Source of the DNA: Arthrobacter sp. AFG7.2
GTDB taxonomy: Bacteria > Actinomycetota > Actinomycetes > Actinomycetales > Micrococcaceae
Reading direction: 5' to 3'
DNA: 64,000 nucleotides
Assembly: GCF_002892835.1 (NCBI RefSeq)
Contig: NZ_PJMB01000012.1
Location: forward strand, 1-64,000
Of the stretch, positions 32,143 through 40,965 are shown one piece after another (positions within the stretch are counted from its first letter, which is position 1; the number at the start of each line of letters is the position of its first letter). The notes under the pieces are model-generated. The model did not search any database. It saw only the letters and a program-made list of their open reading frames with translations, and was not told the DNA's origin. Position numbers and translations under genes: made by a program.

Positions 32143-33324
32143 CTACGGCCTGGCGAACTCGCCGATCCGGCCCTCCCGCAGGGCGGCCCCGACGGCGAAG
32201 ATGGACCCGTAGTCCGGAAACAGCACGGACTGGCCCGCAATGAACCCGGAGCCGGCGGTGGGCAGGGTCATGGTGCCGATGGCATTCGTGTCCAGGTTCC
32301 GCAGGCTGTAGGCCAATATAGCGGCCTGGACGGGGTCGAAGCCCTTGTTGACGGTGAGGCAGCAGGAGGCGAAGTCCACCAGGCCGCGGACGGCGTTGAC
32401 ATCATTCAGGGCGCCCCCTCCGGTCAGCCGGGCCAGGATTGCCTTGAGCAGGATTTGCTGGTTGCGCACCCGCTGGAAGTCGCCGTCCGAGAACGCATAC
32501 CGCTCGCGGGAGAACTCCAGCGCCGCCTGTCCGTCCATGTGGTTGACGCCGGGACCGAAGATGTGGCCGGTGTCGTGCGTGGACTGGAACGCAAAAGGCA
32601 CGTTGACATCGATCCCGCCCAATCCGTCCACCAGCACCTTGAGGCCGCCGAAGTCCAGCATCAGGGTGTGGTCGATGGTGATCCCGAACAGCTGCTGCAC
32701 CGTCTGGGTGGTCATGTCGATGCCGCCGTACTGCAGCCCGGCGTTGATCTTTCCGCCGCCGAACCCGGGGATGTCCACCCACGTATCCCTGTTGATGGAC
32801 ACGATGTACAGGGTGCTCCGGTCGGCGGGGACATGAACCAGCATCAGGGCGTCCGAACGGTGGTCCATTGGCTCGCCGGTGGCGGCAGTGTGGGCTGCCG
32901 CATCCTTGGCGATCCCGCGCATGTCGCTGCCGATAACCAGTACGTTCATCGGCGCCGGCGGCAGCTCCGGGATCGGTTCCGGAGGCGGCGGGGGAGCGGG
33001 GGCCGGGGGTGGGGGTGGAGGTGGAGGCGGCGTCTCGGAAGGGGTTTCCGACGGCGACGGGGATGGCGCTTCGCTCTGGGTTGCAGCAGGCTGCGCCTCA
33101 GTGCCCGGACGGTTGAGGCTGATCACGGCGACGACGGCGGCCGCGACCAGGACGAGCGCCAGCAGCGCAGCGATCCAGCGCCGCCGGCCGTGCGCCACCC
33201 AGCTCTCACCATGGGGACCCGCTCCGGAGCCGCCGGACGGACCCGCACCTCCGGGGCCGGGACCTCCAGGGCCGGGACCGGTTTCTCCCGGACCGGAAGG
33301 ATCAGAACCGCCAGGCGTGGTCAT
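32143..33324 (-). CDS. LytR-CpsA-Psr family phosphotransferase 1
   Basis: 393-aa membrane protein. A Gly/Pro-rich cytoplasmic tail (1-45), one transmembrane helix (RWIAALLALVLVAAAVVAVI) and a Pro/Ser/Thr spacer precede the extracellular LCP domain (about 125-300). LCP signatures: MNVLVIGSDMRG, DALMLVHVPADRSTLYIVSI, NRDTWVDIPGFGGGKINAG and FSRERYAFSDGDFQRVRNQQ. The family transfers undecaprenyl-linked glycopolymers to peptidoglycan. A second LCP gene lies 30 bp upstream in the same orientation. Confidence 0.9.
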   Translation of the reverse strand: MTTPGGSDPSGPGETGPGPGGPGPGGAGPSGGSGAGPHGESWVAHGRRRWIAALLALVLVAAAVVAVISLNRPGTEAQPAATQSEAPSPSPSETPSETPPPPPPPPPAPAPPPPPEPIPELPPAPMNVLVIGSDMRGIAKDAAAHTAATGEPMDHRSDALMLVHVPADRSTLYIVSINRDTWVDIPGFGGGKINAGLQYGGIDMTTQTVQQLFGITIDHTLMLDFGGLKVLVDGLGGIDVNVPFAFQSTHDTGHIFGPGVNHMDGQAALEFSRERYAFSDGDFQRVRNQQILLKAILARLTGGGALNDVNAVRGLVDFASCCLTVNKGFDPVQAAILAYSLRNLDTNAIGTMTLPTAGSGFIAGQSVLFPDYGSIFAVGAALREGRIGEFARP

Positions 33325-33354
33325 TGCATCTCACCTCTGTGTGGGTAGGTGGGA

Positions 33355-34548
33355 TCAGTGTCCGCCCGCAAGGTTCCTGCTGGCTACGAACGTTTCCAAA
33401 CTGTCATCTGCCAGTGCCGCGGAGATCCCTGCGATGGCGTTGTAGTCCGGCCGCACGATGGACTGGCCGTCCGCTGATGTTCCAATGCCGAGAGTGGGAA
33501 TGGTGAACATTTTCAGGTCATCGGCCCGGACGTCCCGGAGCTCCAGCCCCAGCCGTGCGAGGGTGGCGGCGTCCAGGCCCTTGTCCGCGCTGATGAACGG
33601 GGCGATGGAGCTGATGACGTTATGGACTTTCACAGGATTGAGGAGCGTGTCCCGGCTGAGGTTCTTGGCGGTCAGTGCCTTGAGGAAAGCCTGCTGGTTG
33701 CGCACGCGCTGGTAGTCGCCGTCGGCGTACGCATACCGTTCACGGACGAAGTCCAGGGCGCCCTTGCCGTTCAGGAGGGCGGGGCCCTTGGCGTATTTCT
33801 TGTTGCTGTGGGGTGACACGAACGGCTGCGTGATGTTCACTTGCACGCCGCCCAGGGCGTCAGTCATGCCCACGAATCCCTCGAAGTCGATCATGGCCAC
33901 ATGGTCAATCCGCTGATTGAACAGGGATTCGACCGTCTGCACCATCAGGGGTACGCCGCCGTATGAAAGGGCTGCGTTGATTTTGGCCTGGCCGTTGCCC
34001 GGGATGTCGATCCACAGGTCACGCATCAGGGAGACGGAGAAAATCTTGGACCTGTCCGCGGGGATGTGGACCAGCATCAGGGTATCCGCGCGCTGGTTGG
34101 AATTGCCGCCGGACACTGCTTCTTCCTTGGTGGCGCCGCGGCTGTCGCTGCCCATCACCAGGATGTTCAGTGCTCCGCTGGCGGCGGCATTCCGGGTGCC
34201 CTCGGCCGTTCCGACGCCGGGTCCGCTGTCGGTGCCGCCGGCGGCTTCCCTGCCCGCTTCGCCTCCGGCCTCCCCTGCCGCTTCTCCAGCAGCCTCACCC
34301 GGAACACTGCCCGCCTGCGCGCGCTGGGGCCGGAGGGACTCGGGCGGGAACGGGTTTTCAATCGTGGTGACTTTGGAGTCGTACACCTGCCCGAGGTTCA
34401 ACAGATAGACGCCTACCGAGGCAGGTATGAGGATTGCCAGCGCCAGGAGCACCAACAAAATTGTGCGTAACGGATGGCGCCTGGGGCGTTCCTCCGGCGT
34501 GGGAGCGTCCGTCGGCTGGTTGCCTGGATACTTCAGCTGGGTGCTCAT
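33355..34548 (-). CDS. LytR-CpsA-Psr family phosphotransferase 2
   Basis: 397-aa paralogue of the neighbouring LCP protein. One transmembrane helix (ILLVLLALAILIPASVGVYL), a low-complexity (GEAAGEAAGEAGGEAGREA) spacer at about 80-105, then the LCP domain with NILVMGSDSRGATKEE, DTLMLVHIPADRSKIFSVSL, RDLWIDIPGNGQAKINAAL and FVRERYAYADGDYQRVRNQQ. Conserved Arg and Asp residues that bind the lipid pyrophosphate are present. ATG 34548. Lies next to a low-molecular-weight phosphatase, a common pairing in surface polysaccharide loci. Confidence 0.9.
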   Translation of the reverse strand: MSTQLKYPGNQPTDAPTPEERPRRHPLRTILLVLLALAILIPASVGVYLLNLGQVYDSKVTTIENPFPPESLRPQRAQAGSVPGEAAGEAAGEAGGEAGREAAGGTDSGPGVGTAEGTRNAAASGALNILVMGSDSRGATKEEAVSGGNSNQRADTLMLVHIPADRSKIFSVSLMRDLWIDIPGNGQAKINAALSYGGVPLMVQTVESLFNQRIDHVAMIDFEGFVGMTDALGGVQVNITQPFVSPHSNKKYAKGPALLNGKGALDFVRERYAYADGDYQRVRNQQAFLKALTAKNLSRDTLLNPVKVHNVISSIAPFISADKGLDAATLARLGLELRDVRADDLKMFTIPTLGIGTSADGQSIVRPDYNAIAGISAALADDSLETFVASRNLAGGH

Positions 34549-34647
34549 TTGGGAAAATTAGCACCGGTAAAAATTGTTTACATCAGGGGAATCCGCAGAA
34601 AAACCGCAGAGAGTTCCACAGATTTAATAACGACGGCGGAGCCTGGT

Positions 34648-35283
34648 TCAGGCGGGCACATTCAGGCGTGCGTGGCGAAGGATGGACACAATCGCCGGGG
34701 CCAGTTCGTCTTCCATTTGCCGGTACACCTCGGGCGACCTGCGGTAGGGGTCGATAATATCGTTGTCCGCGGAATTGGGCGGCAGGGACAAATGCCGCAC
34801 ACCGGCAGCCCGCGCTGCCAGGCTCTTCCAAAAGGCCGTGTTGGCAGCCAGCCTGCCGCCGTCGTCGAACGCCTCTTCAGGGGTGCTTCGCTCCGGGCCG
34901 GCTGCGCCCTGGTCCAGGACGTCGAGCATGCGGGCGAACTCGCGGATGGTGAAGGTCCGCTTCAGGAAGGCAGGGTCCAGCTGGAGCACCTCGCCGCGGT
35001 GTGCGGAGGTCATGGTGAGTACCAGGTCCACCCCGCGCAGGATCTTAGGGGTCAACTGCCGGGCGGCGAAGTTGTCCGGGTCTCCGCCAAAAGTGCGCAC
35101 GATATCGGCCGATATCGGCTGCATGGGCTCGCCTACCAGCGCGCGGGTCCCGGCGCTGGCCACCACAAATCCGCCCGGCACGGCCTGGTCGAGGCCCGCC
35201 TGCAGCAGCCTCTCGGCCACGGGCGACCGGCAGATGTTGCCGGTGCAAACGGTCAGGATTCGTACTGGTTCGGATGTGTCCAA
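34648..35283 (-). CDS. Low-molecular-weight protein-tyrosine phosphatase (Wzb-like)
   Basis: 211-aa phosphatase with N-terminal P-loop VCTGNICRSPVAERLLQAG (Cys and Arg present) and C-terminal catalytic DPYRRSPEVYRQM. An insert in the middle makes it longer than typical 150-aa enzymes. In capsule loci such enzymes act on Tyr-phosphorylated regulators of polymer export. Here it lies immediately upstream of two LCP genes. Start ATG 35283; array 2 occupies its promoter side. Confidence 0.88.
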   Translation of the reverse strand: MDTSEPVRILTVCTGNICRSPVAERLLQAGLDQAVPGGFVVASAGTRALVGEPMQPISADIVRTFGGDPDNFAARQLTPKILRGVDLVLTMTSAHRGEVLQLDPAFLKRTFTIREFARMLDVLDQGAAGPERSTPEEAFDDGGRLAANTAFWKSLAARAAGVRHLSLPPNSADNDIIDPYRRSPEVYRQMEDELAPAIVSILRHARLNVPA

Positions 35284-35375
35284 GGGGAATTTCTCTTTCC
35301 AGCCGGTGTACGGACGGAGAGTCCATGCATTTCAACTTAACACGCATCATCCCGCCGGCGGCCACCCCAACCCCA

Positions 35376-35487
35376 ACGCTCCTGCACTTTCTGCGGGCCT
35401 TCCCCTTACGCTCTCTCACCTTTGGCGGCTTATCCCGGGACGCTCCCGCACTTCCGGTGGGTTTTTCCCGGACGCTCCATCACTACC
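35376..35487. repeat. Tandem array 2, 32-bp period
   Basis: Four units begin ACGCT at 35376, 35408, 35440 and 35472, exactly 32 bp apart (ACGCTCCTGCAC, ACGCTCTCTCACC, ACGCTCCCGCAC, ACGCTCCATCAC), each followed by a G-rich then TTYCCCGG segment. Sits in the divergent region between the phosphatase and FAD monooxygenase genes. Confidence 0.75.
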
Positions 35488-35544
35488 AATCCAGCGGCTC
35501 TGCCTTCACGATGGAAGCAGGCGCAGACGTCGAGAAGAGGAACC

Positions 35545-36759
35545 ATGCCTTCCGGGAACCATGTTGAGCGTGACTGCGTGATTGCCGGCGGCGGTCCGGG
35601 CGGGATGGTGCTCGGGTATTTGCTGGCACGCGCCGGCCTCAAGGTTACGGTCCTCGAGAAGCACGCAGACTTCTTTCGCGACTTCCGTGGCGACACCGTG
35701 CATCCGTCCACCGTGACGCTGCTTGGCGAGCTTGGGCTTCGCGAAAAGTTCCTGCAGCTGCCGCTGACAAAGCTGTCCACCATGGATGCCGTTTTCGACG
35801 GCCAGCGCCTCACCATCGCCGACTTCCGGACCCTCCCGGCTCCGGACAACTTCCTGGTCTTCGCGCCGCAGTGGGATTTCCTGGACTTCCTGGCGAGGGA
35901 AGCGGCGAACTACCCCAACTTCGAACTGCTCATGAGTACGGACGCCGCCGGGCTCATCGTGGAGCAGGGCCAGGTGCGGGGCATTAAGGCCATAGCGGCC
36001 GACGGCGGACGTGAGATCCGTGCGACGCTCACCGTCGCTGCCGACGGACGCGCGTCAATCCTGCGAACCGCCGCCGGCTTGGTTCCCGACGAGTTCGGCG
36101 TGCCTATCGATGTGCTCTGGTTCGGGCTCCCCAAGCCACCGGATCCTCCACCGGTAACCCTGGGCTATATCTCGTCCCGGGGGATGGTCCTCACCATCGA
36201 CCGGGGGGACAGGTACCAGTCGGGCATGGTCATCCGGAAGGGTGGCCTTGACGAGCTTCGGGCGGCCGGGCTGGACGCCCTTCGCGACCGGATTACCTAC
36301 GCGGCACCATTTCTGCACACCGTCGTCGGAACCCTGACCGATTGGGACCAGATCAAACTTCTATCGGTGCAAATCAACCGGCTCCGCCGCTGGTACCGCC
36401 CTGGGTTCATCGCCATTGGGGACGCAGCCCATGCAATGTCCCCTATGTTCGGTGTGGGCGTGAACTTCGCCATCCAGGATGCCGTTGCGCTGTTCAACGC
36501 TATTGCGAGGGACCTGGCTGCCGGGGACGCCCCGGTCAGCAAGCTCGCAGGAGTTCAGCGTCGCCGCGAGAAGCCGGTGAAAGTCATGCAATTGCTCCAA
36601 CGCAACGGGCACAGAGCCATCGCCAGGGCCGCCACGGGCAGCAGCGTCGCACCGCGCTGGTTTGTCATGGTCCTCCGGTTTTCCTCACCACTGCTGCGCC
36701 GTATCACCGCCCGCTTCATTGGCATCGGAATCCGTCCGGAGCACGTCCGCTGGCCTTGA
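35545..36759 (+). CDS. FAD-dependent monooxygenase (PHBH/aromatic hydroxylase-like)
   Basis: 404-aa class A flavoprotein monooxygenase. Rossmann GxGxxG in DCVIAGGGPGGMVLGYLLARAG; second motif TLTVAADGRASILRTAAG (DG motif); FAD-ribityl motif FIAIGDAAHAMSPMFGVGVNFAIQDA. Such enzymes hydroxylate aromatic or polyketide substrates with NAD(P)H and oxygen. ATG 35545 with AGAGGAA. Not in an operon. It is flanked by 32-bp-period arrays of opposite orientation. Substrate unknown. Confidence 0.88.
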   Translation: MPSGNHVERDCVIAGGGPGGMVLGYLLARAGLKVTVLEKHADFFRDFRGDTVHPSTVTLLGELGLREKFLQLPLTKLSTMDAVFDGQRLTIADFRTLPAPDNFLVFAPQWDFLDFLAREAANYPNFELLMSTDAAGLIVEQGQVRGIKAIAADGGREIRATLTVAADGRASILRTAAGLVPDEFGVPIDVLWFGLPKPPDPPPVTLGYISSRGMVLTIDRGDRYQSGMVIRKGGLDELRAAGLDALRDRITYAAPFLHTVVGTLTDWDQIKLLSVQINRLRRWYRPGFIAIGDAAHAMSPMFGVGVNFAIQDAVALFNAIARDLAAGDAPVSKLAGVQRRREKPVKVMQLLQRNGHRAIARAATGSSVAPRWFVMVLRFSSPLLRRITARFIGIGIRPEHVRWP

Positions 36760-36808
36760 CCGACCCCGGAAGGCCGCCCGGACTGCCCTCCAGCCTGCAG
36801 TGCAGGCG

Positions 36809-36885
36809 GGAGAGCGTAGGCCGGTTTGGTGCATTATCTGGGAGAGCGTCGGCCGGTTTGGCGCATCATCTGAGAGAGCGTCTGG
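36809..36885. repeat. Tandem array 3 (inverted), 32-bp period
   Basis: On the minus strand ACGCT cores start at 36881, 36849 and 36817 (32-bp steps), followed by GCRCCAAACCGGCC-type segments in two units. Same ACGCTCTC(T/C)CA core as arrays 1 and 2 but opposite orientation. Lies between the convergent monooxygenase and DUF305 genes. Confidence 0.75.
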
Positions 36886-36890
36886 TGCCG

Positions 36891-37511
36891 TTAGAGGGAG
36901 GCCAGCATCTCCTTCATCTGGGCGATTTCCGCCTCCTGGGACGTGACGATGTCCCGGGCGAGCTGGATGGTCCCGGGGTGCTTGCCGGCACCGATCTCCT
37001 GCTGCGCCATGTCGATCGCACCTTCATGGTGACCGATCATGTGCTCCAGGAAGAGCCGGACGGCTTCGGTTCCCTGGGCGTCCTTGAGCTGCTGCATGCC
37101 GCCCGCATCCACCATTCCGCCCATGCCGTGGCCAGTGTGGTCTGACATCATGGTGGGCACCTTCCACTCCTGGAGCCAGCCGGTCATGGTCTCAATCTCA
37201 GGGGCCTGGGCGTCCTTGATTGTGGTGGCCAGGGCGGCGACGTCAGCGGGAATGTCCTGCTTGGCGAGCATCAGGTCGCTCATCTCGACGGCCTGCGCGT
37301 GGTGGGGAATCATCATCTGGTTGAACATGATGTCCGCCTGGTTATGGTCGGCGCTTGCGTCCGGCATCATGCTGGACATGGGGCCGGAGCTGCCGTGGTT
37401 CATGGGCATGGTGTTTCCGCCGGAGGTGGCTGAATCGGCAGCGCAGCCGGCAAGGCCAATCGAGGCTGCCAGCGCAGCAGCGACGGTCAGGGTTTTGATC
37501 TTCGTGTTCAT
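36891..37511 (-). CDS. DUF305 family lipoprotein (copper-associated)
   Basis: 206-aa exported lipoprotein (lipobox SIGLAGCAAD). Two ferritin-like DUF305 halves carry FNQMMIPHHAQAVEMSDLML and LEHMIGHHEGAIDMAQQEI, with an M/H-rich segment between (HTGHGMGGM). The Met/His richness suggests metal, probably copper, binding. Last gene of the copper operon (copZ, copB, DUF6153, DUF305). ATG 37511. Confidence 0.88.
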   Translation of the reverse strand: MNTKIKTLTVAAALAASIGLAGCAADSATSGGNTMPMNHGSSGPMSSMMPDASADHNQADIMFNQMMIPHHAQAVEMSDLMLAKQDIPADVAALATTIKDAQAPEIETMTGWLQEWKVPTMMSDHTGHGMGGMVDAGGMQQLKDAQGTEAVRLFLEHMIGHHEGAIDMAQQEIGAGKHPGTIQLARDIVTSQEAEIAQMKEMLASL

Positions 37512-37583
37512 TGTGGAGTCCTTCAGGAAAGTAAAATTGACTGGGCCAAATGTGGGCGTGGCGGGGCCACGCGGGCAGTCGGT

Positions 37584-38069
37584 TTACGTCCGGCTGATGG
37601 ACAGTTCGCAGGGCGTTGGGCTTGAAGGGAAGTAGGAGTATCCGGCGGCGCCGGAGGTACCGGGCGCCGGTCCGGGATGCACGGCCGGGCCGGCCTGGGG
37701 CGGGATCACGGCGAGCGAGCCGGCCTGTGCGGAGGGGATGCAGGACGAACCGGCTTCCTGCGCCCCCGGGCATCCGGCGCTGCAGGACTCCCAGGCCGCA
37801 GTGGCGGCCCCTGCATCATCAGGGGAGGCTGGGTGGCCGACGGCAGCGTGCCCATCGGAATGCCCGACGGCGTCGTGCCCGCCGGAGTGCCCGACGGCGG
37901 CGTCCCCCGCCTGCTGCGCGGCGCCGGCGTGGGCAACGGATGAGGCATGCGAGGAGTGGTCTGCGGTCATGACGTGCATGCCAAAAATGCCGGCCACGAT
38001 GGCAAAGACCGCAGCCAGCAGCCCCGCGCGGAGGAGAGCTGCCGGCAGGACGCTGGCGCGTGCGGTCAT
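37584..38069 (-). CDS. DUF6153-like membrane-anchored His-rich protein
   Basis: 161-aa protein with one N-terminal membrane segment (LLRAGLLAAVFAIVAGIFGMHV) followed by a His/Gly-rich repeat region (GHSGGHDAVGHSDGHAAVGH) and a Cys-containing tail (CSAGCPGAQEAGSSC). I associate this layout with actinobacterial DUF6153. Between copB and DUF305 in one operon; probably extracytoplasmic metal binding. ATG 38069 with GGAGGGAG. Confidence 0.72.
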   Translation of the reverse strand: MTARASVLPAALLRAGLLAAVFAIVAGIFGMHVMTADHSSHASSVAHAGAAQQAGDAAVGHSGGHDAVGHSDGHAAVGHPASPDDAGAATAAWESCSAGCPGAQEAGSSCIPSAQAGSLAVIPPQAGPAVHPGPAPGTSGAAGYSYFPSSPTPCELSISRT

Positions 38070-38110
38070 GCTGCTCCCTCCTTCACGGGACTGCCTGTGG
38101 CTCTGTGGTT

Positions 38111-40282
38111 TCAACGTACCTCGGACGGGTTGAGTTTCACCCGCCGCAGCAGCTGAGCGTTCAAAGCCACCACGATGGTGGACACGGACATCAGGACCGC
38201 CGCGGCTGCGGGGGAGAGCGCCACCCCGGCGAACGCCAGGACACCTGCGGCCAGCGGCACGGACAGGATGTTGTAGCCGGTGGCCCACGCCAGGTTCTGC
38301 CACATCTTGCGGTAGCTGGCACGGGACAAGTCCACCATGGACAGCACCGCACGCGGATCATTTCCGGCCAGCACCACCCCGGCCGACTCCATGGCCACAT
38401 CCGTACCGGCGCCGATCGCGATGCCCACCTCGGCGCGGGCCAGTGCGGGTGAGTCGTTGACGCCGTCGCCCACCATTGCCACCTTCAGGCCCCGCGCCTG
38501 AAGTTCAGCCACCTTCTTGTCCTTGTCCGCCGGCAGCACTTCGGCGAACACCTCGTCGATGTTCAGGTCCACCGCCACCGACTGGGCAACCTGCCGGGCA
38601 TCACCGGTGATCATGCCAACCTTGACGCCGCGGTTCTGCAGGGCCGCCACGGCCTGGCGGGACTCGGCCCGTACTGCGTCCTCCAGGCTGACCGCCCCCA
38701 GCACGCGGCCGTCGTCATCAATCACATGCAGGACGGCAGCGCCGCGGTCCATCCACGCCCGGGTGGACTGGGCCAGCGCGGAAGGTTCGACGGCACCGAG
38801 CTCGCGCAGGAGCGCGGGCCCGCCCACGTGCACGGTGCGTCCGTCCACGCTGGCCCGGACGCCCCGGCCGGTCAGGGAGCTGAACTCCGTGACGGCCGGA
38901 AGGTCCAGGTTGCGCTCGCGGGCTGCGCGGACGATGGCCCGGGCCACAGGGTGCTCGCTGTCAGACTCGACGGCGGCAGCCAGGGCCAGCAGCTCGTCGG
39001 TGTCCACTCCTTCTGCTGCTGCTACGTCCTTCAGCTGAGGTGCGCCTGTGGTCAGGGTGCCGGTCTTGTCGAAGAGGACCACGTCGATGGTGCGCATCCG
39101 CTCCAGCGCCATCCGGTTCTTGATCAGGACACCGGCGCGGGCGGCCTGCTCGGTGGAGATGGCGATGACCAGCGGGATGGCCAGGCCAAGGGCGTGCGGG
39201 CAGGCGATGACCAGGACGGTGACGGTCCGGGTTACGGCCTCCGGGATGCTGCCCAGCAGGGTCCAGGCGATAAAGGTGATCACACCGGCTCCGGCGGCGA
39301 AGTAGAACAGGAAGGCTGCGGCGCGGTCGGCGAGGGCCTGGGCGCGTGAGGATGACGCCTGTGCCTCGGCCACGAGCCGCTGGATGCCTGCCAGGGCAGT
39401 GTCGTCGCCCACCGCCGTGACCCGGACCCGGACGCTGGTGTCCGTGGCGACGGTTCCGGCCACCACGGTGTCGCCGGGGCCGCGCGCCACGGTTTTGGAT
39501 TCGCCGGTGATCATCGACTCGTCGAACTCGGCCTGCCCTTCCACTACCGTTCCGTCGGCCGGCATGCGGGCGCCGGAGCGGACCAGGACCAGGTCATCGG
39601 GCTGGAGTTCGGAGACCGGAACAGTTTCGGTGCCGGTGTCCGTGATGCGTTCGGCTTCGTCGGGCAGCAGTGCGGCCAGGGCATCCAGGGCCCCTTGCGC
39701 CGAGCCCAGGGCCCGCATCTCGATCCAGTGACCCAGCAGCATGATGGCCACCAGCAGGGCGAGCTCCCACCAGAAGTCCAGGTCGAAGCCGCCGAGGCCC
39801 AGGCTGGTGACCCAGGACGCGGCGAACGCAACCGTGATCGCCATGGCAATCAGCAGCATCATGCCCGGCCGGCGGTCTTTCAGCTCCTGCATGCCGCCCT
39901 TGAGGAAGGGCTGGCCGCCGTAGAGGAAGATCACCGTGCCCAGGACGGGCGGGATCCAGGTTGACCCGGGGAACATGGGCGCCATGTAGCCCAGGAGGTG
40001 GCCCACCATGGGGCTGAAATAGACCACGGGAACGGACAGAGCCAGTGTCAGCCAGAACCTGTTCTTGAACATCGCGGTGCTGTGGCCGGCGTGCTGCCCG
40101 TGGGTGTGGACCGCGTGGTCGTCATTATGGCGGGCGGTGGATTCGTCACCGTGATGCGCCGGATCCTGGTGCGGATGCCCGGCGTGCCCGGCGCCGGCTG
40201 AGGCAGCCGCCGCTGCCGTGACGGTGCCGCCTGAGGGGTTGCCGTCGTCGTCGTGATGGTGCATGTGCTGGTGGTCCTGCAT
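38111..40282 (-). CDS. copB: Copper-translocating P1B-type ATPase (CopB-like, CPH motif)
   Basis: 723-aa heavy-metal ATPase. A His-rich N-terminus (MQDHQHMHHHDDDGN... and HTHGQHAGH) replaces the usual CxxC domains. Actuator TGES in ESMITGESKTV, metal site CPH in VLVIACPHALGLAIPLV, phosphorylation site VLFDKTGTLTTG, and GDGVNDSPALARA. The CPH signature and His-rich tail are typical of CopB (P1B-3) exporters. ATG 40282 with AAGGAGGAAAAC. Second gene of the operon, 52 bp after the HMA-domain chaperone. Confidence 0.93.
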   Translation of the reverse strand: MQDHQHMHHHDDDGNPSGGTVTAAAAASAGAGHAGHPHQDPAHHGDESTARHNDDHAVHTHGQHAGHSTAMFKNRFWLTLALSVPVVYFSPMVGHLLGYMAPMFPGSTWIPPVLGTVIFLYGGQPFLKGGMQELKDRRPGMMLLIAMAITVAFAASWVTSLGLGGFDLDFWWELALLVAIMLLGHWIEMRALGSAQGALDALAALLPDEAERITDTGTETVPVSELQPDDLVLVRSGARMPADGTVVEGQAEFDESMITGESKTVARGPGDTVVAGTVATDTSVRVRVTAVGDDTALAGIQRLVAEAQASSSRAQALADRAAAFLFYFAAGAGVITFIAWTLLGSIPEAVTRTVTVLVIACPHALGLAIPLVIAISTEQAARAGVLIKNRMALERMRTIDVVLFDKTGTLTTGAPQLKDVAAAEGVDTDELLALAAAVESDSEHPVARAIVRAARERNLDLPAVTEFSSLTGRGVRASVDGRTVHVGGPALLRELGAVEPSALAQSTRAWMDRGAAVLHVIDDDGRVLGAVSLEDAVRAESRQAVAALQNRGVKVGMITGDARQVAQSVAVDLNIDEVFAEVLPADKDKKVAELQARGLKVAMVGDGVNDSPALARAEVGIAIGAGTDVAMESAGVVLAGNDPRAVLSMVDLSRASYRKMWQNLAWATGYNILSVPLAAGVLAFAGVALSPAAAAVLMSVSTIVVALNAQLLRRVKLNPSEVR

Positions 40283-40334
40283 GTTTTCCTCCTTGGAGGG
40301 GTTCGCGTTCGGGGCAGCAGCCCCGGTGCGGAAG

Positions 40335-40670
40335 TCAGTTGGAAGCCAGGGAGTACCCGGCCGAGGTGACGGCCTGCCGGACGGCCGCGTCCGTAACGGT
40401 GCCGGCAACGGTGAGGCCGGAACGGCCGCCCGCCACGAGATCAACCGATGCCGACTCGACGCCTTCGAGGGCGGAGACGGCCTTTTCGACGGTCTGGACG
40501 CAATGCCCGCAGGTGAGGCCTTCAAGGTCGAAGGTCCGCGGGGCGGCGGCGCCGGCACCAGGCGTTGCGACGGCGGCAGTGGTCTTCTGCGCGTGTCCTT
40601 CGGGGGAGCAGCAGCTACAGCCGGCGCCGGAGGCAAGGGGGAGTGCGTTCCGGTTTTCGATATCAAACAT
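40335..40670 (-). CDS. HMA-domain copper chaperone (CopZ-like) with extra Cys cluster
   Basis: 111-aa protein. A short N-terminus contains an unusual cluster GAGCSCCSPEGH. After an Ala/Pro/Thr linker comes a C-terminal heavy-metal-associated domain (about 45-111) with GLTCGHCVQTVEKAV, the CxxC Cu(I) site. Delivers copper to the exporter encoded next. ATG 40670. First gene of the operon, 120 bp after the CsoR-type operator. Confidence 0.88.
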   Translation of the reverse strand: MFDIENRNALPLASGAGCSCCSPEGHAQKTTAAVATPGAGAAAPRTFDLEGLTCGHCVQTVEKAVSALEGVESASVDLVAGGRSGLTVAGTVTDAAVRQAVTSAGYSLASN

Positions 40671-40790
40671 GTCAGTCCATTCCTTAGTGAAGGTTCCTCG
40701 CTGGAAAAGCAGGGTGCTGGGGTTGAACGGCTGTGATGGCGATGCAGGGCACCGGCCGGGACATACCACTTCACTGACAACACCCTGAAT

Positions 40791-40807
40791 ATACCCCCAG
40801 GGGGTAT
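40791..40807. promoter_or_regulatory. CsoR-type copper operator
   Basis: ATACCCCCAGGGGGTAT, a perfect 17-bp palindrome about a central base. It matches the known CsoR operator pattern (ATACCCC...GGGGTAT) and is correctly placed upstream of the copZ-copB operon. No csoR gene is in the window. Confidence 0.85.
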
Positions 40808-40965
40808 CTGCGTCAAGCCCTGCCTCAAAGAGTTCCCGGCCGTGCTGTTCTCTGGAAGGGTCCATAGGCCCTTACCAGGCAGGCACCTGCCCGGGAATAA
40901 TTGGACGAGTGCGAGACCTCGCCAATGTGCTGGGGGACGTGTTGGACGCTACATGGAGGTGGCCC

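Noticed and set aside
21934..36885. 32-bp-period arrays as CRISPR arrays
   Set aside because: Only three or four units, a core of about 11 bp, partly conserved variable parts and no cas genes in the window.
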